A stretch of 64,000 nt of DNA from CAVTJL01 sp963752325. Its GTDB lineage: Bacteria > Pseudomonadota > Alphaproteobacteria > Geminicoccales > Geminicoccaceae. Location: NCBI GenBank assembly GCA_963752325.1, contig CAVVXU010000005.1, positions 1,116,001-1,180,000 on the forward strand, in the 5' to 3' direction. Made by a program: the position numbers and the translations under genes. The notes beneath the pieces were generated by a model that saw nothing but the letters and a program-made list of their open reading frames with translations, did no database searches and had not been told where the DNA came from. Positions 26,926-36,921 of the stretch are shown here, piece after piece; within the stretch, counting starts at the first letter, position 1; each line of letters opens with the position of its first letter.

Positions 26926-29586
26926 CTAGGCGGGACGCTTTCCGCGCACATCGGGAGGTCCTCCCCAATTTGGCGCCGGACCCTCCCCATCTTGCACGAG
27001 CAGATGGCGCTCATGGGCGAGGCGGGCCGCCTCGCCGCGCGTGCCGGCGCCGAGCTTGGCCAGCACGGACGAGACGTGGTGGTCGACGGTCTTCGGCGAC
27101 AGATGAAGCTGGGCTCCGATCCGGCCGTTGCTCAGCCCGCTCGCGACGCAGCCCAGGATCTGCATCTCGCGCGCGGTCAGCCCGAACGGATTCTGGCGGG
27201 TGGTTTCTCTGGGCCCACGCGGGATTCGCCTCATCCCCTCGCCGCGCATGCGTCGACGCAGCGCCGCCGCGGCAGGGGCGGCGCCGAGCCTGTCGAAGAT
27301 CGCGAGCGCCGCCAGCTGGGCCGGCCCGTCGCCATCGGCCAGGGCACGCGCCTGCTCGTAGGGGCAGCCCAGGCCTTCCCAGGCCTCCGCCGCCTGCTGC
27401 CACGCACCCTCGATCTGCCGGGCGAACGGCTCGGCGCTCCAGGGCGGCACGACATGCCGCTCGCCGGCCCGCCAGCGCCAGAACGAGAGCTCGCCCGTGT
27501 GCCAACGGTGATGATGCCTGGTCGCCAGCTCGTAGCAGGCCGTCGCCTCCTCGATGACGCGATCCGGGTCGTTGGCCAGCCATGCCGCCTCCGCGCGCGC
27601 GGCGCGAACCGGCGCCAGCCGCTGGAGCGTGTCCGTCTGCAACGCCAGCTCGAGAGCCTCGTCGAGCGCCGCCGCCACACCGGGATCGCCCCGCCGGGCG
27701 CGCACGCGGCCCAGGGCAACCAGGGCCATGATCCTGCTGATGGTCGCGACGTTGGAGCGTTCCACGAGCGAGGTTGCAAGCTCGCTGGCCTCGGCCCAGC
27801 GACCCTGGAAGAGCCGCGTCAAGGCAAGCCAGGAGGTCATGTAGTGGCTTGCGTGATCGAGGTCGCGATCGCCCGTGTACGCGATCCCCTCGGCCAGAAT
27901 CCGCTCGGCCTCGGCGAATCGATACTGCTCGCCGTAGCTCGAGCCGAGGTTGAGGAAGACGAGGCCGACCATGGCGTCGTGTCCCGCCTCGCGGGCGAGC
28001 GCGAGGCTGCGATCCAGATGCAGGCGACCCCGGTCGTCGCCGGCAACGAGCATCGCCGAGCCGACGACCAGCTCCACCGCGGCGACGATGGCATCGTCCC
28101 CGAGCCGCGTCGCCAGCTCGATCGCCTTCCGGCCCCAGTGCACGGCGGCGAGCCCGTCGCGATCGAGCATCCGCAGGTGAGCCCGGATCCGATAGGCGGC
28201 CGCCAGCTGCCGCGTCGGCTGCATGGCTTCCAGCACCTCGATCGCCTCACGGATCGCCTCCTCGGCGGCGGCGTTCTGGCCGCTTCGAACGAGCGGCCAG
28301 GCAAGCTCCGCGAGATTCTCCCCTTCTTTCAGCCGGTCTCCCGTCCGGCGCCAGAGCTCGATCGCCTCACGGCGGGCACTGCAGGCCGAGGCGAGGTCGT
28401 CGACGATGGCGCATTCTTCCGCATAGGCCTCGAGAAGCAGCGCTCGCTCGGCGGGCAGCCGATCGTCGGCGAACCTCAACACGCGGCGATACTGCGCCGC
28501 GGCCGTGCGATGGGCGCCGACGGCTGCAGCGGCCCGGGCTGCTGCCGGCCCGAACTCGAGGACCGCCACGCCGTCACCCGCGCCCTCAGCGAAATGCGCC
28601 AGCTGTGCCAGGTCGCCGCGGCCGGCCCCCGAGGCCTTCAGGCCCTCGAGCGCCAGGCGGTTGAGCTCCCGAAGGCGCGAGGGATCGAGGTCCGCAAGGA
28701 CCGCCTCGCGGACCAGCTCATGCCGGAACGCGACGCCGTTGCCCGCCGGCTCGAGCAGGCCGATGGCCATGCAGTCGCTCAGCCCTTTCGCCACGTCGTC
28801 GAGAATTTCTTCCAGCACGGCATGCTCGAGCCGGCTGCCGACCACGGCCGCGGCCTCGAGCACAGCCCGACCGGTCGGGCCCAATCGCGCCGCCCGCGCC
28901 AGCACGGCGTCGCGCACGGTCCCGGGAACGCAGGACCCGACGCTCGAGAGAACCTCGCCGACGAAGAAAGGATTGCCGGCGGTCCGCCCATGCAGCGCCA
29001 CGGGATCGAGCGGCCGGTCGGCGATCAGGACGCGCACGGCGTCGATCGTCAGCCGCCGAAGCTCGATGCGGACCGTCGCTCGCGCCATGGCGAGGTCCCC
29101 GAGGAGCAGGCGCAAAGGATGCTGGACGCCGATCTCGTCGCTTCGATAGCTGAGGACCAGAAGAGCCTTCGTCTGGCTGATGCGGCGGCTGAGGAACTTG
29201 ACCAGATCGAGGGTGGCGTCATCGGCCCAGTGGATGTCCTCGACCAGGAGAAGGGTGGGCCGTTCCGAGCCGCGCAGCTCGTCGAGCATCGCGGAGAAAA
29301 GCGCAGCGCGCGGCGCCTCGCCCTCGAGGAGCGCCAGGAGGCGGCCCCCGGTCTGGCGCGCGATGTCGTAGAGCGGGCCGAGCGGCGAGGGTGTGAAAAG
29401 GGCATCGCAATTGCCCTTGAGGAGGCGTGCCGCCTGGCCTCGGGTCGCTATGAAGCGATCGACGAGAGAGGTCTTGCCGATGCCGGCCTCGCCGCTGACG
29501 AGCGCCACGCGTCCCTGGCCGGCCACCGCATCGTCGAGGGCGGCCGCCAGCGTCTGCAGATCGTCGGTCCGTTCGAGGAGCTCCAT
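26926..29586 (-). CDS. Large ATPase-type LuxR-family transcriptional regulator (LAL/MalT-like)
   Basis: This 886-residue regulator has an N-terminal AAA/NACHT-like ATPase with Walker A GEAGIGKTSLVDRF and Walker B TLLLVEDIHWADD. A long helical TPR-like sensor region (about 350-780) follows. The C-terminal LuxR HTH reads LTAREMQILGCVASGLSNGR and SPKTVDHHVSSVLAKLGAGT. Such proteins activate transcription after binding an inducer in the helical region. It is intact. It is divergent from the PhyH-family gene and upstream of the DUF4242 gene, both possible targets. Confidence 0.92.
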   Translation of the reverse strand: MELLERTDDLQTLAAALDDAVAGQGRVALVSGEAGIGKTSLVDRFIATRGQAARLLKGNCDALFTPSPLGPLYDIARQTGGRLLALLEGEAPRAALFSAMLDELRGSERPTLLLVEDIHWADDATLDLVKFLSRRISQTKALLVLSYRSDEIGVQHPLRLLLGDLAMARATVRIELRRLTIDAVRVLIADRPLDPVALHGRTAGNPFFVGEVLSSVGSCVPGTVRDAVLARAARLGPTGRAVLEAAAVVGSRLEHAVLEEILDDVAKGLSDCMAIGLLEPAGNGVAFRHELVREAVLADLDPSRLRELNRLALEGLKASGAGRGDLAQLAHFAEGAGDGVAVLEFGPAAARAAAAVGAHRTAAAQYRRVLRFADDRLPAERALLLEAYAEECAIVDDLASACSARREAIELWRRTGDRLKEGENLAELAWPLVRSGQNAAAEEAIREAIEVLEAMQPTRQLAAAYRIRAHLRMLDRDGLAAVHWGRKAIELATRLGDDAIVAAVELVVGSAMLVAGDDRGRLHLDRSLALAREAGHDAMVGLVFLNLGSSYGEQYRFAEAERILAEGIAYTGDRDLDHASHYMTSWLALTRLFQGRWAEASELATSLVERSNVATISRIMALVALGRVRARRGDPGVAAALDEALELALQTDTLQRLAPVRAARAEAAWLANDPDRVIEEATACYELATRHHHRWHTGELSFWRWRAGERHVVPPWSAEPFARQIEGAWQQAAEAWEGLGCPYEQARALADGDGPAQLAALAIFDRLGAAPAAAALRRRMRGEGMRRIPRGPRETTRQNPFGLTAREMQILGCVASGLSNGRIGAQLHLSPKTVDHHVSSVLAKLGAGTRGEAARLAHERHLLVQDGEGPAPNWGGPPDVRGKRPA

Positions 29587-29717
29587 GGTGGTCCACGTAG
29601 ATCGTGCCAGGTATCGTGACGAACGGCGTAGAGCGGGCTCCGAGCGGCGAATATGCTAGATATCACGTTGCACGATCGCAAGGACGCGAGGCCCGGATCG
29701 TTCTGCGGAGGGCGGAG

Positions 29718-30560
29718 GTGGCAGGCAAGCAATCGGAGCGGCGGGAGCAGCTCTATCGCGACGGCTTTCTCGTGCTCGAAGGCTTTTTTTCTGTCGAGGC
29801 GTGCGACGCCTTGCGGGCGCGGATGGATCAGCTTGTCCGGGATTTCGACCCGACCGGCCTGCGCACCGTCTTTTCCACCAAGGACCAGCGGCACGGCCGA
29901 GACCTCTACTTCCTCGAATTGGGCGACAAGATCCGCTTTTTTCTCGAGGAGGAGGCGCTGGACGCCGATGGGGCTCTGGCGGCCGACAAGGAGCGGGCGC
30001 TCAACAAGGTGGGCCACGCGCTCCACGACAAGGATTCTGTTTTCGACGGATTCTCACGACAGCCGGCGCTGGCGGGCCTGGCGAGCGAGCTGGGGCTCGC
30101 CAGGCCGCTGCTCGTGCAGTCGATGTACATCTTCAAGCAGCCCAGGATCGGCGGCGAGGTCGGCTGCCATCAGGACAGCTCTTTTCTGCGTACCGAGCCC
30201 CTGAGCTGCCTGGGCTTCTGGGTGGCGCTGGAGGACGCGACACGTGCAAATGGCTGCATGTGGGCACTGCCGGGCGGGCACCGCCTGCCGCTGCGGACCC
30301 TGTTCGTGCGCGAGGGCGACACGACGCGGATGGAGGTGCTGGACCCGAAGCCGCTGCCGACGGAAGGGCTCGTGCCGCTCGAGGCACCGGAGGGCACGCT
30401 CGTCGTGCTGCACGGCTCGCTGCCGCATCTGAGCGGGCCCAACCGCTCGCCCCACTCGCGCCACGCCTATGCCCTTCACCTCGTCGACGGCACCTGCCGC
30501 TGGAGTGACAAAAACTGGCTGCGGCGGCCGGCGGACGATCCCTTTCGCGGCTTTGTCTGA
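29718..30560 (+). CDS. Phytanoyl-CoA dioxygenase (PhyH)-family Fe(II)/2-oxoglutarate oxygenase
   Basis: This 280-residue hydroxylase has a jelly-roll core. The N-terminal EQLYRDGFLVLEGFFSVEAC is typical. The iron ligands are H and D in CHQDSSFL and the distal His in LVVLHGSLPHLSGPN, followed by the Arg-bearing SPHSRHAYALH for 2-oxoglutarate. The GTG at 29718 is preferred because a GGAGG site precedes it; the open frame reaches back to 29604. Substrate is unknown. The next gene starts seven bases after the stop. Confidence 0.88.
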   Translation: MAGKQSERREQLYRDGFLVLEGFFSVEACDALRARMDQLVRDFDPTGLRTVFSTKDQRHGRDLYFLELGDKIRFFLEEEALDADGALAADKERALNKVGHALHDKDSVFDGFSRQPALAGLASELGLARPLLVQSMYIFKQPRIGGEVGCHQDSSFLRTEPLSCLGFWVALEDATRANGCMWALPGGHRLPLRTLFVREGDTTRMEVLDPKPLPTEGLVPLEAPEGTLVVLHGSLPHLSGPNRSPHSRHAYALHLVDGTCRWSDKNWLRRPADDPFRGFV

Positions 30561-30566
30561 GGCGAC

Positions 30567-31220
30567 GTGTCGGGCGGAGGCGCAACGGGCATCCATCGCG
30601 TGTCGGCCTCGCCGCGCTCGCTCTTCCTCGGTCTCGGGCTCGGTCTCGCCCTCTTGCTCGCCGGCTGCGCTGGGGCGCCGAAGCTGCCGGCGAACGGGCA
30701 GGTGCCGCGCGCCGTCGTCATCGAGGACGACCATGGCGACCCCCAGACGCTGCTGGTGCGGCCCGTCGACCACGGCAGGCTCACCTCCGGCTTCAACTGG
30801 CGGAGCGGCCCGGGTGGCCCGCGCAGCGCGCGGCACGACGGACTCGACTGGGTGGCCCCCTCGGGCACGCCCGTGCGGGCCGCGGGCGCCGGCCGGGTGG
30901 TCCAGATGGGCTGGCAAAGCGGCTATGGGCGGATCCTGCTCATCCGGCACACATCGCGCTACGAGACGGCCTACGCCCATCTCTCCGGCTTCGCCCGCGG
31001 CCTGCGGGTGGGCCAGCAGGTGCGCCAGGGCCAGGTCGTCGCCTATGTCGGCGCCACCGGCAACGCCACCGCCCCGCACGTCCATTACGAGATCCGCTAT
31101 CGCGGCAAGGCCATCGATCCCTTGAGCCTTCCCGCCGCCGGCAGCGCAGAGATCAGCATCTCCTGGACGGACCCGCCGGCGCTCGCGAGGCCCGAGAGCG
31201 ACACAGCCCGCCCGGGCTGA
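30567..31220 (+). CDS. M23-family (LytM-type) peptidase lipoprotein
   Basis: This peptidoglycan endopeptidase-like protein has a lipoprotein signal (GLGLGLALLLAGC, lipidated Cys at residue 36). The zinc-site motifs are RHDGLDWVAPSGTPV and HVHYEIRYRG, with GYGRILLIRHTS between, so the catalytic ligands appear present. It is anchored in the outer or inner membrane facing the periplasm and probably trims cell wall or activates amidases. The GTG at 30567 has a GAGG site; a second GTG at 30600 gives a tighter signal peptide. Confidence 0.87.
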   Translation: MSGGGATGIHRVSASPRSLFLGLGLGLALLLAGCAGAPKLPANGQVPRAVVIEDDHGDPQTLLVRPVDHGRLTSGFNWRSGPGGPRSARHDGLDWVAPSGTPVRAAGAGRVVQMGWQSGYGRILLIRHTSRYETAYAHLSGFARGLRVGQQVRQGQVVAYVGATGNATAPHVHYEIRYRGKAIDPLSLPAAGSAEISISWTDPPALARPESDTARPG

Positions 31221-31252
31221 TCCCTCTCGAGCCTCGGCGAGACGCTGTCGCG

Positions 31253-32129
31253 TCAGTCCTCGATCACGGCCAGGGTGCGCACCTCGATGCTCTCGCGCGG
31301 CGGCGCCCCGGCGGGCGTATCGGGGAGATTGAACGCACCGTGCGGGGTGAAGCGGGCGCGGCCGTCGTCCAGGCTGTCCCAGCCCTTGATCAGCAGCACC
31401 TCGTCCGGGGTCATGCGCGGGGCGTAGTACCAGCGCTGGGCCGGATTGTGGGCGAGGTGATAGATCTCGCCGACGCGGCTCGGAAAGAGCTGGTCGGTGG
31501 CGACGAGATCGGCGGGATCGACGCTCGAGGCGTCGGCCAGCGCCAGCGGCGAGCGCTGCACAGGTCCCCTGATCGGCCGCCAGACATTGATCTGGACGAT
31601 GCGGGCGCCCGAGGCGGCGAGCCGTGCCGCCTCCTCCTCGCCCAGAAGGTCGCGGACCCGCTGCGGGCCGCTCTTCGCCGTGTAGTCGACATGCACCCGG
31701 CTGGCCGGCCCGCGCAGGCCGTCCTTGTTCGTGGCGCCGGTGCCGCTGTCGGAGCGGCGGGTGGCGTCGAAGATGACGACGCGGCTGGCGCCTACGGCGT
31801 AGCGCAGCAGCGCCTCGATCTCGGGATAGTAGACCTTCTCGACCGCCTCGTCGTCGTAGAGGTCGGCCACGGCCGTCTCGTGGCGGCGCAGCTCGAAGCC
31901 CTCCTGGTCGAGCGACAGCGCGCGGTGCCAGCGGCCGGACGTCGTGGATGTCCACGGCGTGGCGCTCGGTCTCGAAAAGCTCGCGGGGCGCGCCGCCGGT
32001 GTAGGCCGAGCTTTGGAGCACGGGCTTCGTGCCTGGCGGCGTGATGAAGGTCAGCGCGCGCCCGTGACGTCCGCGGACGTCGCCTGAGAGCCGGCGGTGC
32101 GGTGCAGTGACAAGAGCGGCCTGGTCCAT
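31253..32129 (-). CDS. CmcJ/NvfI-family putative oxygenase (one frame break)
   Basis: The family includes CmcJ of cephamycin synthesis and fungal NvfI-type oxygenases. Landmarks are VVIFDATRRSD, RVHVDYTAKSGPQRV and NVWRPIRGPVQRSPLALAD, with a late WYYAPRMTPDEVLLIKGWDS. One extra base near 31934 (CCG-c-TGG) breaks the frame; corrected reading passes through RPWHRALSLDQEGFELRRHE and gives 291 residues. The LysR-type gene upstream on the same strand may regulate it. The reaction is not predictable from sequence. Confidence 0.8.
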
Positions 32130-32232
32130 GCGTCGTCTCCGGAGCTTGCCGCGACCGCCTCCCGGCCACGGCTTTCGTCACCCGCAGACGTGGGCGCTCA
32201 GGCGGGCGGGCGCCAACGAGTTCGGTTCAGCG

Positions 32233-32256
32233 CGACTTGAACGGCCGTTCAAGTCG
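32233..32256. promoter_or_regulatory. 24-base perfect palindrome at the LysR-CmcJ junction
   Basis: CGACTTGAACGG is followed directly by its exact reverse complement, forming a 24-base palindrome that includes the stop codon of the LysR-type gene. It lies 104 bases before the CmcJ-like start. It contains TTGAA-N6-TTCAA, which also satisfies the LysR pattern T-N11-A. It could be an operator or, as RNA, a hairpin; there is no U-tract after it. Confidence 0.5.
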
Positions 32257-33148
32257 TGCCGGCGAGCGAGCGCAGCCAGCGCTCCAGGCTGCGGGCGACG
32301 GCGGTGGGCGGCTCGTCGGACGGCCGGCAGAGAAAGTAGGCGGCGCCGGTGGGGTCGCCCGCCCCGAAGGGGGCCACGAGCGTGCCCCTGGTCAGGCGGT
32401 CGTCGACGACGGGCAGCCTGCCGATGGCGAGGCCGTGCCCGCTCTCCGCCACCTGGAGCGCCTCCTCCATGCCCTCGAGCTCGATGGCGCCGGCCAGCGG
32501 CGGGGGCGCCAGGCCGCGGGCACGCGCCCACTCCTCCCACTCGTTGGGAAAGCGGGCGTTGACGATGAGGCGCACGCTCCTGAGCGCGGCCAGCGGGTCG
32601 TCGCCGGGGCCGATCGTCAGATAGCCTGGCGCGCACACCGGCAGCGCAATCTCGGGCAGGAGGAAGGTGGCGTCGATGCCGGGCCAGGCGCCCTTGCCGT
32701 GGCGGATCGCGAGGTCGACCTGGTCGCGCCTGAGGTCGACCACCCGCGTGGTCGGCACGAGCTGCAGCTCGATCTCGGGGTGGAGCCGCTCGAAGGCGCC
32801 GAGCTGCGGGATCAGCCAGGTGGCCGCGAGCGAGGGCGGCAGGGTGAGCCGCGCCACGTTGCGCCCGGTGGGGCGGAGGATGGCCTCGGTCGCCGCCTGG
32901 ATCTGGCGGATCGCCGGGTCGATCTGCTCGAGATAGCGCTGCCCGGCCGACGTGAGGCGTGCACCGGCCCCCGAGCGGTCGAAGAGCGCTACCCGCAAAA
33001 AGTCCTCGAGGCGGCGCACCTGATGGCTGATGGCGCTTTCCGTGATGCCGAGGCTTTTGGCGGCGTCGCGGAAGCGCCCGTGCAGGGCGGCGGCGTGAAA
33101 GGCGCGCAGGGCGGCGAAGGGCGGCAGCGGTGTCCGGGGCTCGGCCAT
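32249..33148 (-). CDS. LysR-family transcriptional regulator, GcvA-like
   Basis: This 299-residue regulator has an N-terminal winged HTH (FAALRAFHAAALHGRFRDAA, LGITESAISHQVRRLEDFL) and a periplasmic-binding-like effector domain. FVRSG-type wing residues are present as VALFDRSGAGARLTSAG. The ATG at 33148 starts the usual MAEPRTPLPPFAALRAF. It lies upstream of the CmcJ-like oxygenase on the same strand; the palindrome over its stop codon is a possible binding site for control of that gene. Confidence 0.93.
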   Translation of the reverse strand: MAEPRTPLPPFAALRAFHAAALHGRFRDAAKSLGITESAISHQVRRLEDFLRVALFDRSGAGARLTSAGQRYLEQIDPAIRQIQAATEAILRPTGRNVARLTLPPSLAATWLIPQLGAFERLHPEIELQLVPTTRVVDLRRDQVDLAIRHGKGAWPGIDATFLLPEIALPVCAPGYLTIGPGDDPLAALRSVRLIVNARFPNEWEEWARARGLAPPPLAGAIELEGMEEALQVAESGHGLAIGRLPVVDDRLTRGTLVAPFGAGDPTGAAYFLCRPSDEPPTAVARSLERWLRSLAGTT

Positions 33149-33199
33149 GGCCCGGAGCCTGACGGCTACTTGAGCAGAGCTCAAGGGGTCAGGGGGCGG

Positions 33200-35344
33200 T
33201 CAGCGTCCCGACCAGGGCCAGTCCCCGCGGCTCTCGGCCACCGTCGTGACCTCGATCCCGTCTGCGCTGATGCGGGCCGCGAGGCCGTCCGAGCGCCACA
33301 GCCGGCGCGGGCCGATCAGCGTGCCGGCGCCGGGGCAGCGCTCGGGTCCGACGCGGGCGATAACGAGGTCGGCATAGGAACAGTCCTCGAGCGCCGCCTG
33401 CACCGTGCGGGCGAGGCTGACGCGACGGCCGGCGACGGTGAGGATGCAGCCGTCCCGGTCGCAGGCGAGGCCGCCGGCGCTGCCGGTTCCCTCCTCGGGC
33501 CAGGGCTCGCGCCGGCTGGCGCCGAGCGCCCTGAGCCAGGCGCCCTCGACGAAGCCGTCGCGCTGCCAGGCGGCGAGGCGAACGATGCCCCAGGGTGCCC
33601 GGACGGCCGCCATGTCGAGCCAGCGGTCGACCACGAGGCTGGGCTGGGGTGCCAGAAGGGCGATCGGGACGGCGGCCGCGATCGGGACGAGCCCGCACAA
33701 GCGCCAGGGCCGGCGCCAGAGGGCGAGCCAGAGGCCGCCCGCGGCGAACGCCACGAGGGCTGCTGCCGGCCATTGCGGCACGGCGAGCGAGGCCCAGGGC
33801 AGGTCCGCCACGAGATGGGCGGTCCCCAGGACCACCTGCACGCCCCAGGCCATCAGCCGGAAGACGGGACCGTCGAGGCCGAGCGGCATCAGCAGGAGGC
33901 CGAGCAGGCCCGCCGGCATCACCCAGAGCGTGGTGACCGGCACGGCCACGAGGTTCGCCAGGACGCCATAGGTGGCGATGGTCTGGAAATGATAGCCGGT
34001 CAGCGGTGCCGTGGCCGTGCTGGCGATGAGGGTGGTGAAGCCGATGCCGCGGAGATGGCGGAGCGCGGCGCCGAGGCGCGGAGGTGGCGCCGCCGGGCCG
34101 GGTGCCGGGCCCGCCCGTCTCGTAGACGGCGACCAGCGCCAGCACGGCCGCGAAGGAGAGCTGGAAGGAGGCGCCGAGCAGGCTCTCCGGCCGCAGCACC
34201 AGCACGAGGATGGCGGCGCAGGCGAGAAGCCGCATCGAGATCGGCTGGCGGTCGACGAGGATCGCGAGCGAGCCCCGCCGCCACCATGAGATAGGAGCGC
34301 TGCGCCGGCACGCTGGCGCCGGACAGGAGGAGATAGAAGGTGGCGCCGGCAAGCGCGCCCAGCGCCGCCAGCTTCTTGATCGTCACGCGCAGGGCCAGGG
34401 GCGGGACGAGGGCCAGGCCGTAGCGCAGGGCCAGGAAGATCGTGCTCGCGACCAGGGCCATGTGCAGGCCCGAGATCGAGAGCAGGTGGGCGAGGCTCGA
34501 GCGCTGCATGTCCCGCCACACCCCATCGCTGATGCCGGCGCGCAGGCCGGTGAGCAGTGCCGCGGCCATGGCGCCTGCATCGCCCGGCGCCACCTCTGCC
34601 AGGCGCCGGCCGATGCGGCTGCGCAGATCGGCGATCGTGAGGGAGAGGCCGCCATGCGGCGCCGTCTCGAGGACCGCGGGCTTGCCCAGCGCGAAGCCGA
34701 TCCCGCCCAGGCCCTGGAAATAGGCCTGACGGGCGAAGTCGAAGCCGCCCGGCAGGGATGGCCCGGGCGGCGGCTGCAGGCGGGCCAGGAGGCCCACGCG
34801 ATCGCCCACCGCCAGCCCCTCGGCGCCGTAGCGCACCGTGACCCGGACGGTGTCCGGCGTGCGGGGGGTCGGCGAGGCGCTCGATCTGCAGACCGTCGAG
34901 AACGAGCCGGGCTCCTTTATCGCCGAGGCGCCATCTCCACGATGCGCCCGGTGAGACGGAAGGTGCCCTCGCGCGGCAGCACCGGTGCCGCGACCGCGAG
35001 CGTGCGCCACGCCGCCAGCGCCCAGCCGAGGCAGGCGAGCGCCAACGCCGACCGACAGAAAGGCAGCCCAGCAGCGAGCGCGGCATCAAAAGGCGGGCGA
35101 GCGGCAGGAGCAGGAGGCCGGCCAAGGCCGCCGCGAGGCCGAGCGCCACGGGCGGCAGGCCCGGCCGGGCGAAGAAAAGCGCGATGCCGAGGCCCAGGCC
35201 CACCGGCGCCCAGAGGAGCCAGCGGTCGGCCTCGGCCAGCAGCTGGTCCTCCGCCCCGGCGACCGCGCGCGCGAGCAGCCGCGCCGCGCCTGTCGACCGG
35301 CGGGTCTGGCCGCGCTCGGTGTCGAGGGGGGCAGCGGGCTGCAT
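33200..35344 (-). CDS. comEC: ComEC/Rec2-family DNA-uptake channel (about five frame breaks)
   Basis: This large inner-membrane protein transports single-stranded DNA during natural transformation. The N-terminal helices and OB-like domain (RLTGRIVEMAP, DKGARLVLDGLQIERLADPP) precede the competence core (SSLAHLLSISGLHMALVAST, GASVPAQRSYLMVAAGL, SLLGASFQLSFAAVLAL). A truncated C-terminal domain follows without an evident metallo-beta-lactamase site. Breaks near 35050, 34930, 34865, 34285 and 34092 split it; after correction it has 713 residues. It is divergent from gltX, a common alphaproteobacterial arrangement. Confidence 0.85.
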   Translation of the reverse strand: MQPAAPLDTERGQTRRSTGAARLLARAVAGAEDQLLAEADRWLLWAPVGLGLGIALFFARPGLPPVALGLAAALAGLLLLPLARLLMPRSLLGCLSVGRRWRSPASAGRWRRGARSRSRHRCCRARAPSVSPGASWRWRLGDKGARLVLDGLQIERLADPPHAGHRPGHGALRRRGAGGGRSRGPPGPPAAAARAIPAGRLRLRPSGLFPGPGRDRLRAGQARGPRDGAAWRPLPHDRRSAQPHRPAPGRGGAGRCRRHGRGTAHRPARRHQRWGVAGHAALEPRPPALDLGPAHGPGREHDLPGPALRPGPRPAPGPARDDQEAGGAGRACRRHLLSPPVRRQRAGAALLSHGGGGARSRSSSTASRSRCGFSPAPPSSCWCCGRRACSAPPSSSPSRPCWRWSPSTRRAGPAPGPAAPPPRLGAALRHLRGIGFTTLIASTATAPLTGYHFQTIATYGVLANLVAVPVTTLWVMPAGLLGLLLMPLGLDGPVFRLMAWGVQVVLGTAHLVADLPWASLAVPQWPAAALVAFAAGGLWLALWRRPWRLCGLVPIAAAVPIALLAPQPSLVVDRWLDMAAVRAPWGIVRLAAWQRDGFVEGAWLRALGASRREPWPEEGTGSAGGLACDRDGCILTVAGRRVSLARTVQAALEDCSYADLVIARVGPERCPGAGTLIGPRRLWRSDGLAARISADGIEVTTVAESRGDWPWSGR

Positions 35345-35408
35345 GGGTCCGGCAACTGTGCTAGTGGTCCGCCCTCTCCATAGCCCCGAAGCTCAGGCCA
35401 TTTCAACT

Positions 35409-36840
35409 ATGAGTGTCGTTGTCCGGTTCGCCCCATCACCCACAGGTTTCCTGCACATCGGTGGTGCCCGGACCGCGCTCTTCAACTGGCTGTTCGCCCG
35501 GCACCATGGCGGCCGCTACCTTTTGCGCATCGAGGACACCGACCGCGAGCGCTCGACCGAGCCCGCGATCCAGGCGATCTTGGACGGCCTGGGCTGGCTC
35601 GGCCTCTCCTCCGACGAGCCGCCCGTCTTCCAGTTCGTGCGCGCCGGCCGGCACGCCGAGGTGGTCCAGCGCCTCCTCGACGAGGGCAAGGCCTATCGCT
35701 GCTTCGCGACGCCCGAGGAGCTGGACGCGATGCGGGCCAAGGCCCGGGCCGAGGGCCGGCCGCTCCGCTATGACGGCCGCTGGCGCGACCGCGATCCCGC
35801 CGAGGCGCCGGCCGGCGTGAAGCCCGTCGTCCGCCTCAGGGCGCCGCAGGAGGGCGAGACCGTCATCGAGGATCTCGTGCAGGGCACCGTGCGGGTCGCC
35901 AACGAGCAGCTCGACGACATGGTGCTGCTGCGCTCGGACGGCACGCCCACCTACATGCTCTCGGTCGTCGTCGACGACATCGACATGGGCATCACCCACG
36001 TCATCCGCGGCGACGACCATCTGACCAACGCCTTCCGCCAGACCCAGCTCTACCGCGCGATCGGTGCCGAGCCGCCGCGCTTCGCCCACATCCCGATGAT
36101 CCACGGGCCCGACGGCGCCAAGCTCAGCAAGCGCCACGGCGCCCTCTCGGTCACCGAGTACCGCGACCATGGGCATGCTGCCCGAGGCGATGCGCAACTA
36201 TCTCCTGCGGCTGGGCTGGGGGCATGGCGACGAGGAGATCGTTCCGACGGAGCGGGCGATCGAGCTCTTCGACCTGGACGGCGTCGGCCGCTCGCCCGCG
36301 CGCTTCGACATGACGCGGCTCACCAGCCTCAACGCGCACTATCTGCGGGCGCTCGCCGACAGCGAGCTCGTGACCCGGCTCGCACCCTGGCTCGACCGGC
36401 CGGACTACCGGAGGGACGACGAGGCCATGGCATGGCTCGAGGCCGGCATGGACGGCCTCAAGCAGCGGGCCCGCACGCTGGTGGAGCTGGGCGACGCCGC
36501 CGGCCTTTATCTGTCGCAGCGACCGCTGGCACTCGACCCCAAGGCCCGAGCGCTCCTCGACCCGCCGACCCGCGAGCGGCTCGACGCCCTTCGTGGAGCG
36601 CTTGCCGGCCTCGAGGCGTGGGACGAGGCGGCGCTGGAGGCGGCGTGCCGCGCTGCGGCAGAGCAGGCGGGGGTGGGCTTCGGCAAGCTCGCCCAGCCGC
36701 TGCGCGCCGCCCTCACCGGGCGGACCGTCTCGCCCGGGCTTTTCGAGCTGATGCGGATCCTGGGGCGCGAGGAGGTGCTGGGCCGCATCGAGGATGCCGT
36801 CGCGGAGCGCAACCCTCGCCTGAGTGCGGTGCCGAATTGA
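35409..36840 (+). CDS. gltX: Glutamyl-tRNA synthetase (one frame break)
   Basis: This essential class I synthetase charges tRNA-Glu. The HIGH motif lies in FAPSPTGFLHIGGARTALF and the KMSKS-type loop is KLSKRHG. One extra base near 36168 (GAC-c-ATG) breaks the frame at YRDMGMLPEAMRNYLL; corrected length is 476 residues, typical. The ATG at 35409 gives the usual MSVVVRFAPSPTG. Because the enzyme is essential, the break is almost certainly a sequence error unless another copy exists. Confidence 0.95.
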
Positions 36841-36921
36841 AGGCCGGGCGCGCCGGTACTAGATTGCCCCACGGGCATGCTGCAACCGCGAACGTGCGGT
36901 CAGCCGAACGGGAGCACCACA

